Positions 1 to 8,238 of a stretch of DNA of 64,000 nt are shown here, in pieces. The stretch is taken from positions 1 through 64,000 of the forward strand of contig JAEZTV010000022.1 of assembly GCA_023421245.1 (NCBI GenBank). Reading direction: 5' to 3'. Origin of the DNA: Bacillota bacterium (GTDB lineage Bacteria > Bacillota > Clostridia > Oscillospirales > Ruminococcaceae). A program made the translations under genes and the position numbers. The notes below the pieces were generated by a model. It did not search any database. It worked only from the letters and a program-made list of their open reading frames with translations, and was not told the DNA's origin. Each line of letters opens with the position of its first letter. Within the stretch, counting starts at the first letter, position 1.

Positions 1-10
1 ACACTCTTCA

Positions 11-97
11 TGAAAGATGTGGCCTCCTTGTCGGTGTTGTTAGGTGTTGTAACTCAACTTTAACCGATTTGGCCTCATCTTTCACTTCTTTTTTTTT
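11..97 (+). terminator. Long-stem hairpin with T-tract (terminator or attenuator)
   Basis: Bases 11-24 (TGAAAGATGTGGCC) pair with 71-84 (GGCCTCATCTTTCA) with one mismatch and are followed by a T-run at 89-97. The loop is 46 nt and itself contains short complementary stretches (TCGGT/ACCGA and GTTG/CAAC). It may be the 3' end of a structured RNA or gene cut off by the window edge. It lies upstream of the infC promoter, so it most likely ends upstream transcription. Confidence 0.6.
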
Positions 98-158
98 AAA
101 ATGTCCAATATCTATTGTAGTCCTACACATATTTTTGCCGGCAGTATAGATGCACTGC

Positions 159-187
159 TTGACAAACGACATGAATACTGCTAGAAT
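159..187 (+). promoter_or_regulatory. Sigma-A type promoter for infC-rpmI-rplT
   Basis: TTGACA at 159-164 and TAGAAT at 182-187 with a 17-nt spacer. Transcription would begin near 194 and give a leader of about 180 nt before infC. Confidence 0.75.
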
Positions 188-193
188 AACAGG

Positions 194-373
194 GAAAACA
201 AAGCAGAACCGTATGCCGTTCTCACCCGCACGCTTATTTGCGATGCGGCGTCAATATTTTCTCATCGTCGCACCGGTGCGGCGTTGTGTGGTATTGTATG
301 CGCGGATGGCTTTGCTGTCCGCGCTTTGTATTTACGCATATAGAACATAAAAGGGCTTTGGAGGTGCTTTACT
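194..373 (+). promoter_or_regulatory. Structured 5' leader of the IF3-L35-L20 operon
   Basis: The 180-nt untranslated leader contains several hairpins: AGAAC/GTTCT near 205-222, a near-palindrome around 268-283, and a strong GCGCGGA/TCCGCGC stem at 300-306/318-324 followed by TTTGTATTT. In Firmicutes this operon is normally autoregulated by L20 binding its own leader (Rfam L20 leader families), often through a terminator. The position and the terminator-like stem fit that; I have not matched the L20 consensus base by base. Confidence 0.55.
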
Positions 374-901
374 ATCAGCAAAAAGGATATGCTTATTAAT
401 GAGGCGATTCGCGACAAAGAGGTACGCGTGGTAGGTGATGACGGCTCGCAGCTTGGCATCATGACATCGCGCGATGCGCTTAAGCTTGCGATGGAACAGA
501 ATCTTGACTTGGTTAAGATTGCTCCTCAGGCGACGCCACCCGTATGCCGCATCATGGATTACGGCAAGTACCGTTTTGAACAATCTAAACGTGAAAAGGA
601 CGCTCGCAAAAACCAAAAGGTTGTGGACATTAAAGAGGTGCGCCTTTCACTGAATATCGACACACACGACTTCAATACCAAGCTAAACCACGCCATTCGT
701 TTTTTAAAGGAAGGCGATAAGGTTAAGGCATCCATCCGTTTCCGCGGGCGCGAGATGGCGCATTCCTCTATGGGGCTTGAGACAATGAAGCGGTTTGCCG
801 AGGCTTGTTCCGAGGTGGGAAGCGTTGAAAAGCAGCCGAAGCTCGAAGGGCGCAGCATGCTTATGTTTATCGCGCCCAAAACCATTGCCAGCAACAAGTA
901 A
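374..901 (+). CDS. infC: Translation initiation factor IF-3
   Basis: IF-3 binds the 30S subunit, prevents premature subunit joining and proofreads start-codon pairing. The product is 175 aa, the normal length, with an N-terminal domain (about 1-80), a Lys-rich linker and a C-terminal domain (about 90-172). The first in-frame ATG is at 389, 24 nt beyond the ribosome-binding site GGAGG (360-364), which is too far. An in-frame ATC at 374 lies 9 nt from it and gives the N terminus ISKKDMLINEAIR, which fits IF-3 proteins. Rare AUU/AUC-type starts are known for infC and let IF-3 repress its own synthesis; using ATC here is my inference. It is the first gene of infC-rpmI-rplT. Confidence 0.93.
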   Translation: MSKKDMLINEAIRDKEVRVVGDDGSQLGIMTSRDALKLAMEQNLDLVKIAPQATPPVCRIMDYGKYRFEQSKREKDARKNQKVVDIKEVRLSLNIDTHDFNTKLNHAIRFLKEGDKVKASIRFRGREMAHSSMGLETMKRFAEACSEVGSVEKQPKLEGRSMLMFIAPKTIASNK

Positions 902-924
902 TTTTTTAAGGAGGATCCCCCGAT

Positions 925-1122
925 ATGCCTAAGATAAAAACACATTCCGGCGCGAAAAAGCGTTTTAGTCTGACCAAAACCGGAAAGGTTAAGCGCGGAC
1001 ACGCGTTCAGATCTCATATCCTCACTAAAAAGAGCACCAAGCGCAAGAGAGCTCTGCGTGCCGGCGCCTACGCCCACAAGAGCAATGTGGAGCAGATTAA
1101 ACTGCTTATCCCGTATAAGTAA
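925..1122 (+). CDS. rpmI: 50S ribosomal protein L35
   Basis: A 65-aa, strongly basic protein beginning MPKIKTHSGAKKRF, the typical L35 start. It is a structural protein of the large subunit. AAGGAGGAT at 909-917 sits a good distance before the ATG. It lies 23 nt after infC and 67 nt before rplT in the classical infC-rpmI-rplT order, so it is almost certainly co-transcribed and under the same leader control. Length and the Lys/Arg-rich composition are normal for the family. Confidence 0.97.
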   Translation: MPKIKTHSGAKKRFSLTKTGKVKRGHAFRSHILTKKSTKRKRALRAGAYAHKSNVEQIKLLIPYK

Positions 1123-1189
1123 GAGGATGCCCATATGAATCATGGCGCACTTTATGTTTCAAAACAACCATAACGGAGGTAAATAGAAC

Positions 1190-1543
1190 ATGGCTCGTGT
1201 TAAAGGCGCAACGATGACGCGCAAAAGAAGAAAGAAGGTATTAAAGCTTGCAAAGGGTTACTTCGGTGGCAAGAGCAAGCTGTTTAAAACCGCGAAACAG
1301 GCCGTGATGAAGTCCGGCCAGTATGCTTATATCGGCCGCAAACAGAAAAAGCGCACATTCCGTCAGCTTTGGATTGCCCGTATCTCTGCGGCTGCCAGAG
1401 CAAACGGCATGAATTACTCAACGTTTATGAACGGTCTGAAAAAGGCAGGCATCACCCTTAACCGCAAAATGCTTTCTGAGCTTGCTATTGCTGACGCGGC
1501 TGCGTTTACAGCACTTACCGAAAAGGCAAAGGCTGCTCTTTAA
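1190..1543 (+). CDS. rplT: 50S ribosomal protein L20
   Basis: A 117-aa basic protein starting MARVKGATMTRKRRKK. L20 binds 23S rRNA early in 50S assembly and, in Firmicutes, also represses its own operon through the leader RNA. The N-terminal arm (1-60) is rich in Arg/Lys and the C-terminal globular part (60-117) contains the conserved NRKMLSELAI segment. GGAGGT (1175-1180) precedes the ATG. It is the last gene of the operon and is followed by an intrinsic terminator. Confidence 0.97.
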   Translation: MARVKGATMTRKRRKKVLKLAKGYFGGKSKLFKTAKQAVMKSGQYAYIGRKQKKRTFRQLWIARISAAARANGMNYSTFMNGLKKAGITLNRKMLSELAIADAAAFTALTEKAKAAL

Positions 1544-1560
1544 TCTATTAAAACAAACTG

Positions 1561-1593
1561 CGCCCGTGTCTTGTTTGACCGGGCGTATTTTTT
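1561..1593 (+). terminator. Intrinsic terminator after rplT
   Basis: CGCCCG (1561-1566) pairs with CGGGCG (1580-1585), followed by TATTTTTT. It closes the infC-rpmI-rplT operon 18 nt after the rplT stop. Confidence 0.85.
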
Positions 1594-1656
1594 AGGGCGG
1601 GTCCTGTCAGGATAACATTTCCACCCCGGAGCATCCAAAAAAGGAGGCCGTTTCGC

Positions 1657-2472
1657 ATGATTATAACCAGCGTGGAAAACCCCGTCGTCAAGCTTGCGGC
1701 AAAGCTATCCTCCTCCAAAAAGGAGCGCATGCAGCAGGGGCTGTTTGTTATTGAGGGGCTGCGTCTTTGTCTGGATGCGGTGCAAAGCGGTGTGCGGTGC
1801 AGGTATGTATTTCTCACCACCGACGCGGTATCCAAACACTACAACAGCCTAAAGCCTGTGCTTGCGTCGGGCGTAAAGGTATACGAGGTCTCCGAGAGTG
1901 TGTTTGCCAAGATGAGCGATACCAAGACCCCGCAGGGCGTACTGTGCGTCTGCGAGCTGCTTGACCGGCGCAGGCCGCTTTCTGCCATGCGGCAAGATGG
2001 GTTTTACATCGGTCTTGAGCGTATTCAGGATCCCGGTAACCTAGGTGCCGTTATCCGCACCGCGGAGGCCATCGGGCTTTCGGGCATACTGCTTGGCAGT
2101 GACTGCTGTGACATCTTTAGCCCTAAGGTTATCCGCGCCACGATGGGCGGGGTGTTCCGCCTGCCCATCTATCAGACGGAGGATACGGCAGACGCCTGCA
2201 TAGAGCTTGGACGTATGGGGCTGCACACCTATGCCGCTGTTCCCGACCGTGATGCCCTTGCCGTCACCGAGGCAGGGTTTACAAAGCGCGGCGTTGTCTT
2301 TATCGGCAACGAGGGCAGCGGGCTTACGGGAGAACTGATTGCCGCTTGTAACACCCGTATTACAATCCCTATGACGGGGCGCGCGGAGTCACTCAACGCG
2401 TCAATGGCGGCGGGCATTATCATGTGGGAGATTGCGCGGCAGCAAGCGCTTTGTACAGGGGGTGCGCAGTGA
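1657..2472 (+). CDS. TrmH/SpoU-family RNA 2'-O-ribose methyltransferase
   Basis: A 271-aa SPOUT methyltransferase that transfers a methyl group from S-adenosylmethionine to a ribose 2'-OH in rRNA or tRNA. The N-terminal substrate-binding domain spans about 1-95. The three SpoU motifs are visible: motif 1 GLERIQDPGNLGAVIRTAEA (about 112-131), motif 2 FIGNEGSGL near 210, and motif 3 ITIPMTGRAESLNASMAAG (about 230-248), which form the knotted SAM site. The exact target nucleotide cannot be told from sequence. GGAGG lies just before the ATG. Its TGA overlaps the dprA start by one base, so the two are probably translationally coupled. Confidence 0.88.
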   Translation: MIITSVENPVVKLAAKLSSSKKERMQQGLFVIEGLRLCLDAVQSGVRCRYVFLTTDAVSKHYNSLKPVLASGVKVYEVSESVFAKMSDTKTPQGVLCVCELLDRRRPLSAMRQDGFYIGLERIQDPGNLGAVIRTAEAIGLSGILLGSDCCDIFSPKVIRATMGGVFRLPIYQTEDTADACIELGRMGLHTYAAVPDRDALAVTEAGFTKRGVVFIGNEGSGLTGELIAACNTRITIPMTGRAESLNASMAAGIIMWEIARQQALCTGGAQ

Positions 2473-3665
2473 TGACCGAATACTACGTCTGGCTTTCGTA
2501 CTGTCTTGGCAGGGGGGGCGCGGCCGCCTATCGCATCCTAAAAGAATATGGGACTCCGCGCGCGTTTTATGATGTCTTTGCCCAAACCCCATCGCTTGCC
2601 GAGGGTTTTTCTGCAGAGCAGCGCAAACGAATTAGAGAGTTTTCCATTGACGATGCGCGCAGGGTCATCGAGTCGTGCGCTAAAAAAGACATTGACATTT
2701 TAACAATAGATAACGTATCATATCCCGAGAGGCTTCAAAACATCTATGCACCGCCGCTCGTACTTTACCGCAGGGGCGCCCTGCCCGATTTTGATCATAC
2801 CATATCCATCGCCGTAGTGGGCAGCCGCCGCATGAGCGAATACGGGGCAGCCGCGGCATATCGGTTGGGGTACGATCTTGCCGCCACGGGTGCCGTAGTG
2901 GTAAGCGGCATGGCATTGGGGATTGACGCGTATGCGCACCGCGGTGCGCTCGATGCCAAAGGTAAAACAGCAGCCGTATTGGGCTGTGGCGTGGACATCG
3001 CCTATCCACCCGAAAACGAAGCCTTGATGCGGGACATAGAGCAAACCGGTGTGGTGCTCAGCGAATATCCGCCGGGCGAAAAGCCGGTGGGCAAACACTT
3101 CCCCGCGCGCAACCGTATTATATCCGGCCTGTGCCACGGCGTTGTTGTGGTGGAGGCTCCGGTAAAAAGCGGTGCACTCATTACCGCGACCCTTGCGCTT
3201 GAGCAGGGCAGGGATATTTTTGCCGTGCCGGGCAGCATCTTTAGCGAGGCAGGCGAAGGCACACTGCGCCTTTTGCGTGACGGTGCAATTCCCATTGGCA
3301 GCGCATATGATATTTTACTTGAATACGAAGGCATGTACGCGGACAAGTTAATGCTAAAACAGCTTGCGCGGCGGTATCATGACGCACCTGCGGCAAAGGG
3401 AAAACCGTCCGCACCCGTAAAACCGAGCGCCGGCATACCTGATAAAGAGATCCCCGTACAGCGGCCGCAGAATAAAGACGTACCGCCCGCCCATCTGAGC
3501 GAATCGGCAGCGGCAATCTACCGTGCGCTTGACCGTAACCGCCGGCATATCGACGAGATTGCGCAGCTATCCCAGATGAGTGTGCCCGAGGTGCTCGCGG
3601 CGCTTACTGAGCTTGAACTAGAAGAGCTTGTGCACGCCTACCCCGGCAGGCAGTATTCAATTTAA
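2472..3665 (+). CDS. dprA: DNA-processing protein DprA
   Basis: DprA binds incoming single-stranded DNA during natural transformation and loads RecA. The product is 397 aa. The Rossmann-like DNA-binding core spans about 65-290, with GSRRMSEYGAAAA, SGMALGIDAYAHRGAL and the HFPARNRIISGL segment. A C-terminal winged-helix (DML1-like) domain follows a low-complexity Ala/Pro/Lys linker (about 315-350). The ATG at 2472 shares its A with the TGA of the preceding methyltransferase gene; an earlier in-frame ATG at 2424 lies inside that gene without a ribosome-binding site. dprA next to topA is a common Firmicute order. It does not by itself show that this species is competent. Confidence 0.93.
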   Translation: MTEYYVWLSYCLGRGGAAAYRILKEYGTPRAFYDVFAQTPSLAEGFSAEQRKRIREFSIDDARRVIESCAKKDIDILTIDNVSYPERLQNIYAPPLVLYRRGALPDFDHTISIAVVGSRRMSEYGAAAAYRLGYDLAATGAVVVSGMALGIDAYAHRGALDAKGKTAAVLGCGVDIAYPPENEALMRDIEQTGVVLSEYPPGEKPVGKHFPARNRIISGLCHGVVVVEAPVKSGALITATLALEQGRDIFAVPGSIFSEAGEGTLRLLRDGAIPIGSAYDILLEYEGMYADKLMLKQLARRYHDAPAAKGKPSAPVKPSAGIPDKEIPVQRPQNKDVPPAHLSESAAAIYRALDRNRRHIDEIAQLSQMSVPEVLAALTELELEELVHAYPGRQYSI

Positions 3666-3709
3666 GGCGTATCCGCAAAGAGTTCTATCTTACCGTAATC
3701 ACAATCCTA

Positions 3710-3738
3710 TTGCAGGTATCAATACATAGGGCTATAGT
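3710..3738 (+). promoter_or_regulatory. Probable promoter for topA
   Basis: TTGCAG (3710-3715) and TATAGT (3733-3738) are 17 nt apart, in the 152-nt gap between dprA and topA. A second -10-like TATAAT (3738-3743) overlaps but has poor spacing. Confidence 0.6.
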
Positions 3739-3817
3739 ATAATAGTAATCGGCAACCCCGTTTTTTATTTTGGTTTTGTGCCCTGCGGGCATGAAAACAG
3801 AAAGGCATGGTCAATGA

Positions 3818-5914
3818 ATGGCAAAATCAAATCTCATCATCGTGGAGTCGCCCGCAAAGGCAAAAACGATAAAGAAGTATCTGGGCAGCGGCTATGAGGT
3901 CGTCGCGTCTATGGGGCATATCCGCGATCTGCCCAAAAGCAAGCTTGGCGTGGACGTCACAAACCATTTTGAGCCTCAGTATGTAGAGATCAAGGGCAAG
4001 GAGGATCTTATCAAGTCGCTGAGGAAGGATGCCAAAAAAAGCGATGCGGTATTCCTTGCGACCGACCCCGACCGCGAGGGTGAAGCAATCTCGTGGCATC
4101 TTGCGCATCTGCTGAATCTTGATGTCGAAAGCACAAACCGCGTAACCTTTAATGAAATCACCAAAACCGGTGTTCAGGCGGGCATGAATTCCCCCCGCCG
4201 TATAGACCTTGATCTGGTCAACGCACAGCAGGCAAGGCGTATTCTCGACCGTGTGGTGGGCTACAAGCTCAGCCCCTTTTTGTGGCGCAAGGTGCGCCGC
4301 GGTCTTTCTGCGGGACGTGTGCAATCGGTCGCGGTACGTCTGATTGTGGATCGGGAAGAGGACATCCGCGCGTTTGTCAGTGAGGAATACTGGACCATCG
4401 ATGCAAAGCTTACCGGCAAGGGCTCGCGTAAGGTGTTCCCTGCCAAGTTCTATGGCAAAGGCAAAAAGCTTGAGATTAAGAACAAGGAGCAGGCAGACGC
4501 TATTTTAGCGGAGCTTGAGGGCTGCACCTATACGGTGGGCAGCGTCAAAAAGGGCGTACGCAAAAAGAACCCCGCGCCGCCGTTTACTACCTCGACCATG
4601 CAGCAGGAGGCCTCGCGCAAGCTGGGCTTTCAGGCGCGGCGCACCATGAAGGCGGCGCAGGAGCTGTACGAGGGCGTAGAGGTTGCGGGTTATGGCGCAA
4701 TGGGCCTTATCACCTATATGAGAACCGACTCGCTGCGTATCTCGCAAGAGGCGCAGGCGGACGCGGCAGCCTATATCACCGAGCGGTACGGCAAGCAGTA
4801 CCTGCCCCCTAACGCCCGCGCGTATAAATCCAAAAACAATTCACAGGACGCACACGAGGCAGTGCGTCCCACGATGCCTTCGCTTTCGCCCGACAAGGTT
4901 AAGGATAGCCTGACAAGCGACCAGTATAAACTGTACCGCCTGATCTGGGAGCGTTTTATCGCAAGTCAGATGGCAACCGCACTGCTCGATACTGTCTCGG
5001 CCGATATCCTTGCAGGCGAGTATGTGTTCAAGGCATCGGGCTTCTCTGTAAAGTTTGACGGATTTACCGTATTATACGAAGAGGGCAAGGACGAAGAGAC
5101 GGAGGATAACGCCATGCTGCCTCCGCTCGAACAGGGCGAGGTATTAAAGCAGCGCTCCCTTGATGCCAATCAACACTTTACCCAGCCGCCGCCCCGCTAC
5201 ACCGAGGCATCGCTGATTAAAGCGCTTGAAGAAAACGGTATCGGCCGCCCCAGCACCTATTCCCCCACCATCACCACCATTCTGCAGCGCGGGTATATTG
5301 AGCGTGACGCGAAGGCGCTTAAGCCTACGGCACTGGGTGAGGTCACCACCAATCTGATGAAGGATCATTTTAAGAAGATTGTGGATGCGGAGTTTACTGC
5401 CTCAATGGAAAAAAGTCTTGACCTTGTGGAAACAGGCGAGAAGGAATGGATATCTATCCTTGAGGAGTTTTACGGAGACTTTGCCGATACACTGGAAAAG
5501 GCGGAAAAATCACTCGACGGTACACGGATTAAGGTGCCGGATGAGGAGACCGACGAGGTGTGTGAGCTTTGCGGGCGTAACATGGTAATAAAAATCGGGC
5601 GCTTTGGCAAATTCCTTGCGTGCCCGGGCTTCCCCGACTGTAAAAACACCAGGCGTATTGTACAAGAGACGGGCGGCTTCTGCCCATTATGCAAGGCCAG
5701 AATACTCAGCAAAAAGAGTAAAAAGGGCAAGCAGTACTTTGGCTGTGAGCATAACCCCAAATGCCCGTTTATGACATGGGATATGCCAACCGGCGAGGCC
5801 TGCCCTACCTGCTCATCATCCCTGCTGAAAAAGACGGGTAAGGCGGGTAGAATCTATTGCTCCAGTGAAAGCTGCGACTTTGAAAAGCCGCTTGAGCGAA
5901 AGAATGAAGAGTAG
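3818..5914 (+). CDS. topA: DNA topoisomerase I (type IA)
   Basis: A 698-aa type IA topoisomerase that relaxes negative supercoils by passing one strand through a transient single-strand break. The Toprim domain comes first (E10 in IIVESPAKAKT; DPDRE at 83-87 binds Mg2+). The catalytic tyrosine is Y300 in LITYMRTDSLRIS. Domains II/III and the archaeo-eukaryal-like core run to about residue 560. The C terminus carries three Cys4 zinc ribbons (CELC...CPGFPDC, CPLC...CEHNPKC, CPTC...CSSESC), usual for Clostridia. It has its own likely promoter and is followed 39 nt later by trmFO, as in many Firmicutes. Confidence 0.97.
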   Translation: MAKSNLIIVESPAKAKTIKKYLGSGYEVVASMGHIRDLPKSKLGVDVTNHFEPQYVEIKGKEDLIKSLRKDAKKSDAVFLATDPDREGEAISWHLAHLLNLDVESTNRVTFNEITKTGVQAGMNSPRRIDLDLVNAQQARRILDRVVGYKLSPFLWRKVRRGLSAGRVQSVAVRLIVDREEDIRAFVSEEYWTIDAKLTGKGSRKVFPAKFYGKGKKLEIKNKEQADAILAELEGCTYTVGSVKKGVRKKNPAPPFTTSTMQQEASRKLGFQARRTMKAAQELYEGVEVAGYGAMGLITYMRTDSLRISQEAQADAAAYITERYGKQYLPPNARAYKSKNNSQDAHEAVRPTMPSLSPDKVKDSLTSDQYKLYRLIWERFIASQMATALLDTVSADILAGEYVFKASGFSVKFDGFTVLYEEGKDEETEDNAMLPPLEQGEVLKQRSLDANQHFTQPPPRYTEASLIKALEENGIGRPSTYSPTITTILQRGYIERDAKALKPTALGEVTTNLMKDHFKKIVDAEFTASMEKSLDLVETGEKEWISILEEFYGDFADTLEKAEKSLDGTRIKVPDEETDEVCELCGRNMVIKIGRFGKFLACPGFPDCKNTRRIVQETGGFCPLCKARILSKKSKKGKQYFGCEHNPKCPFMTWDMPTGEACPTCSSSLLKKTGKAGRIYCSSESCDFEKPLERKNEE

Positions 5915-5953
5915 CACACCGTGCTTACCCATAAAAGAAGGGAGGAACGCAGC

Positions 5954-7261
5954 ATGACCGCAACCGTAATCGGCGCAGGTCTTGCGGGCTGCGAGGCCGC
6001 GTATCGGCTTGCAAGCGAAGGGGTATTTGTCCGCCTTTACGAGATGAAGCCGCACAAGCGTTCCCCCGCGCACAAGCTTGATACCTTTGCCGAGCTTGTG
6101 TGTTCAAACTCTCTCAAAGCGCAGCGCACCGCTTCGGCGGCAGGGCTGTTAAAACAAGAGATGCGCCTGCTTTCCTCACTTGTGATGGAGGCGGCGGATT
6201 CCTGCCGCGTAGAGGCGGGCGGTGCGCTTGCGGTTGACCGCGAGCGCTTTTCCGCATTTATTACACAACGCATTTTAGCGCACCCGCGCATTGAGGTTGT
6301 ATATGAAGAGATGGCGAGCATCCCGCAAGAAGGACTTGTAATTGTCGCCGCCGGCCCGCTTACCGCACACGCCCTTGCCGCTGATATTAAGGCACGGTGC
6401 GGGCACGAAACGTTAAGCTTTTACGACGCTGCCGCGCCGATTGTGACGGCCGATTCCATTGATATGGATAAGGTGTTTCTTGCCGCGCGCTACGACCGCG
6501 GCGAGGCGGATTATATCAACTGTCCGTTTGATAAAGAGGGGTACGAGCGCTTTTGGCAGGCGCTGTGCGACGCCCGAAGCGTCCCGTTGCAGGAGTTTGA
6601 ACAGGAATTCTTCCGTGTGTACGAGGGCTGTATGCCCATCGAGGTTATGGCGCGGCGCGGCAAGGATACTATCCGCTTTGGGCCGATGCGTCCCGTGGGC
6701 TTGCGCAACCCCAAAACAGGGCACCGCCCGTGGGCGGTGGTACAACTGCGCAAAGAGAACTCGGGCGGCAGCTTGTATAACCTTGTCGGCTTTCAAACGA
6801 ACCTGAAGTTCGGTGAACAAAAACGCGTATTCTCAATGATTCCGGGGCTTGAGCACGCCGAGTTTGCACGCTATGGCGTGATGCACCGCAATACCTTTTT
6901 GGACAGTCCCCGCTTGCTTGACCCCTTCTGCCGCCTGAAATCTGACCCCCGTGTGCTATTTGCGGGGCAGATAACGGGGGTGGAAGGCTATACCGAGTCC
7001 GCAGCGTGTGGTATTTATGCAGGTCTTACCGCCGCGCGTATGATAGCGGACAAACCGCTTGTTACACCGCCCGCCGATACCATGTTGGGTGCGCTTGTGC
7101 GCTATATCAGCGACGAAACGGTAACCGAGTTTCAGCCGATGGGCAGCAACATGGGTATTCTGCCGCCGCTTGCCGAGCCGGTGCGCGGCAAACAGCTGCG
7201 CTACGAGGCGCTTGCAGAGCGTGCGCTTGATTCCATGGCAGAATATGTGGCAGCGCTATAG
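5954..7261 (+). CDS. trmFO: Methylenetetrahydrofolate-dependent tRNA (uracil-54-C5)-methyltransferase
   Basis: TrmFO makes ribothymidine at position 54 of the tRNA T-loop, using methylene-THF as carbon donor and FAD as reductant. The product is 435 aa, normal length. The N-terminal FAD motif is GAGLAG (7-12); the conserved VCSNSLK segment (C50) follows, and GQITGVEGYTESAA near the C-terminal third is the second FAD-binding block. GGGAGG (5939-5944) supports the ATG at 5954 over the earlier ATG at 5921. It lies directly downstream of topA and is probably co-transcribed with it. Confidence 0.95.
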   Translation: MTATVIGAGLAGCEAAYRLASEGVFVRLYEMKPHKRSPAHKLDTFAELVCSNSLKAQRTASAAGLLKQEMRLLSSLVMEAADSCRVEAGGALAVDRERFSAFITQRILAHPRIEVVYEEMASIPQEGLVIVAAGPLTAHALAADIKARCGHETLSFYDAAAPIVTADSIDMDKVFLAARYDRGEADYINCPFDKEGYERFWQALCDARSVPLQEFEQEFFRVYEGCMPIEVMARRGKDTIRFGPMRPVGLRNPKTGHRPWAVVQLRKENSGGSLYNLVGFQTNLKFGEQKRVFSMIPGLEHAEFARYGVMHRNTFLDSPRLLDPFCRLKSDPRVLFAGQITGVEGYTESAACGIYAGLTAARMIADKPLVTPPADTMLGALVRYISDETVTEFQPMGSNMGILPPLAEPVRGKQLRYEALAERALDSMAEYVAAL

Positions 7262-7293
7262 CGTTTCGCTCACAGTGAGGAAGAAGGTTTTTT

Positions 7294-8238
7294 ATGATTG
7301 CGGCTGCACTACTCATGGATACCGCTCTTGCGGATGTGGAATACAACCTGCAAGCTGCAAGGCGTCTTGTGTCTGATGCCGCAAAGCAGGGGGCGCAGCT
7401 GATTGTACTACCTGAGTTTTTTAACTCCTGTATGGGGTTTGACAATAGTATGCTAACGGTTGCGCAGCATGACTTGTATACATTAAACGAGATTACCGCA
7501 CTTGCACAAAAGCTTAATGTCATACTATGCGGGTCGTTCTTGTCCTTTTGTGGTGAGGATGTTTACAATCGCTTTGCAATCGTATTCCCGAGCGGGGAGC
7601 AGTTCTTCCACTGCAAGGATATTCCCACCCAGTTTGAAAACTGCTACTATACAGACGGCGACGAACAGAACATCCTCCATACGCCAATCGGAGATATTGG
7701 GGTTGCACTATGCTGGGAGATGCTGCGGTACCACACGGCAAGGCGTCTTGCAAATAAGGTTGACTTTGTTGTGGCGGGCTCTTGCTGGTGGGATCTGCCC
7801 AAGGATGCACCGCCAGAGCACGACTTGCTTCGCCGGTACAACCAAGTGCTTGCTATGGATACCCCGTCTACCTTTGCGAGGCTGCTGCACGTTCCGCTTG
7901 TGCATGCCGCACATTGCTGTAGCACTATAAGCAGCCGTTTTCCTGCGGCAGACCGGTTGCAGGTGCGAAGGATGGTTGGTGCCGCACAAATCTGCGGTGG
8001 GGATGGAACGGTACTTGCAAGGCGCGGGTTTACCGAGGGGGAAGGCTATGTGTTGCATGCTATCACCCCGCGTCGATCAAAACAAATGCCGGTGTTCCCG
8101 CAAAAATACTGGATTATAGAGCTGCCGGATGTGTATTTAGAGGCATGGGAACGAAACAACGCGTTGGGGCGTGCGTATTATCAGTCGGTTTCCAAGCCCT
8201 GTTATACGAAACAAAAAGCGAAGGAGAGTGCAACATGA
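7294..8238 (+). CDS. Carbon-nitrogen hydrolase (nitrilase superfamily)
   Basis: A 314-aa cytoplasmic protein with the nitrilase-superfamily Glu-Lys-Cys triad: E41 (LPEFFNS), K108 (HCKDIP) and C140 (ALCWEMLR). The superfamily hydrolyses or condenses non-peptide C-N bonds (nitriles, amides, carbamoyl groups). The substrate cannot be assigned: the residues after the Cys (WEMLRYHTARRL) do not identify a subfamily for me. It lies in a tight run between trmFO and plsX. Its stop overlaps the plsX start (ATGA), which implies coupled translation with a phospholipid-synthesis gene, although no functional link is known. Confidence 0.82.
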   Translation: MIAAALLMDTALADVEYNLQAARRLVSDAAKQGAQLIVLPEFFNSCMGFDNSMLTVAQHDLYTLNEITALAQKLNVILCGSFLSFCGEDVYNRFAIVFPSGEQFFHCKDIPTQFENCYYTDGDEQNILHTPIGDIGVALCWEMLRYHTARRLANKVDFVVAGSCWWDLPKDAPPEHDLLRRYNQVLAMDTPSTFARLLHVPLVHAAHCCSTISSRFPAADRLQVRRMVGAAQICGGDGTVLARRGFTEGEGYVLHAITPRRSKQMPVFPQKYWIIELPDVYLEAWERNNALGRAYYQSVSKPCYTKQKAKESAT

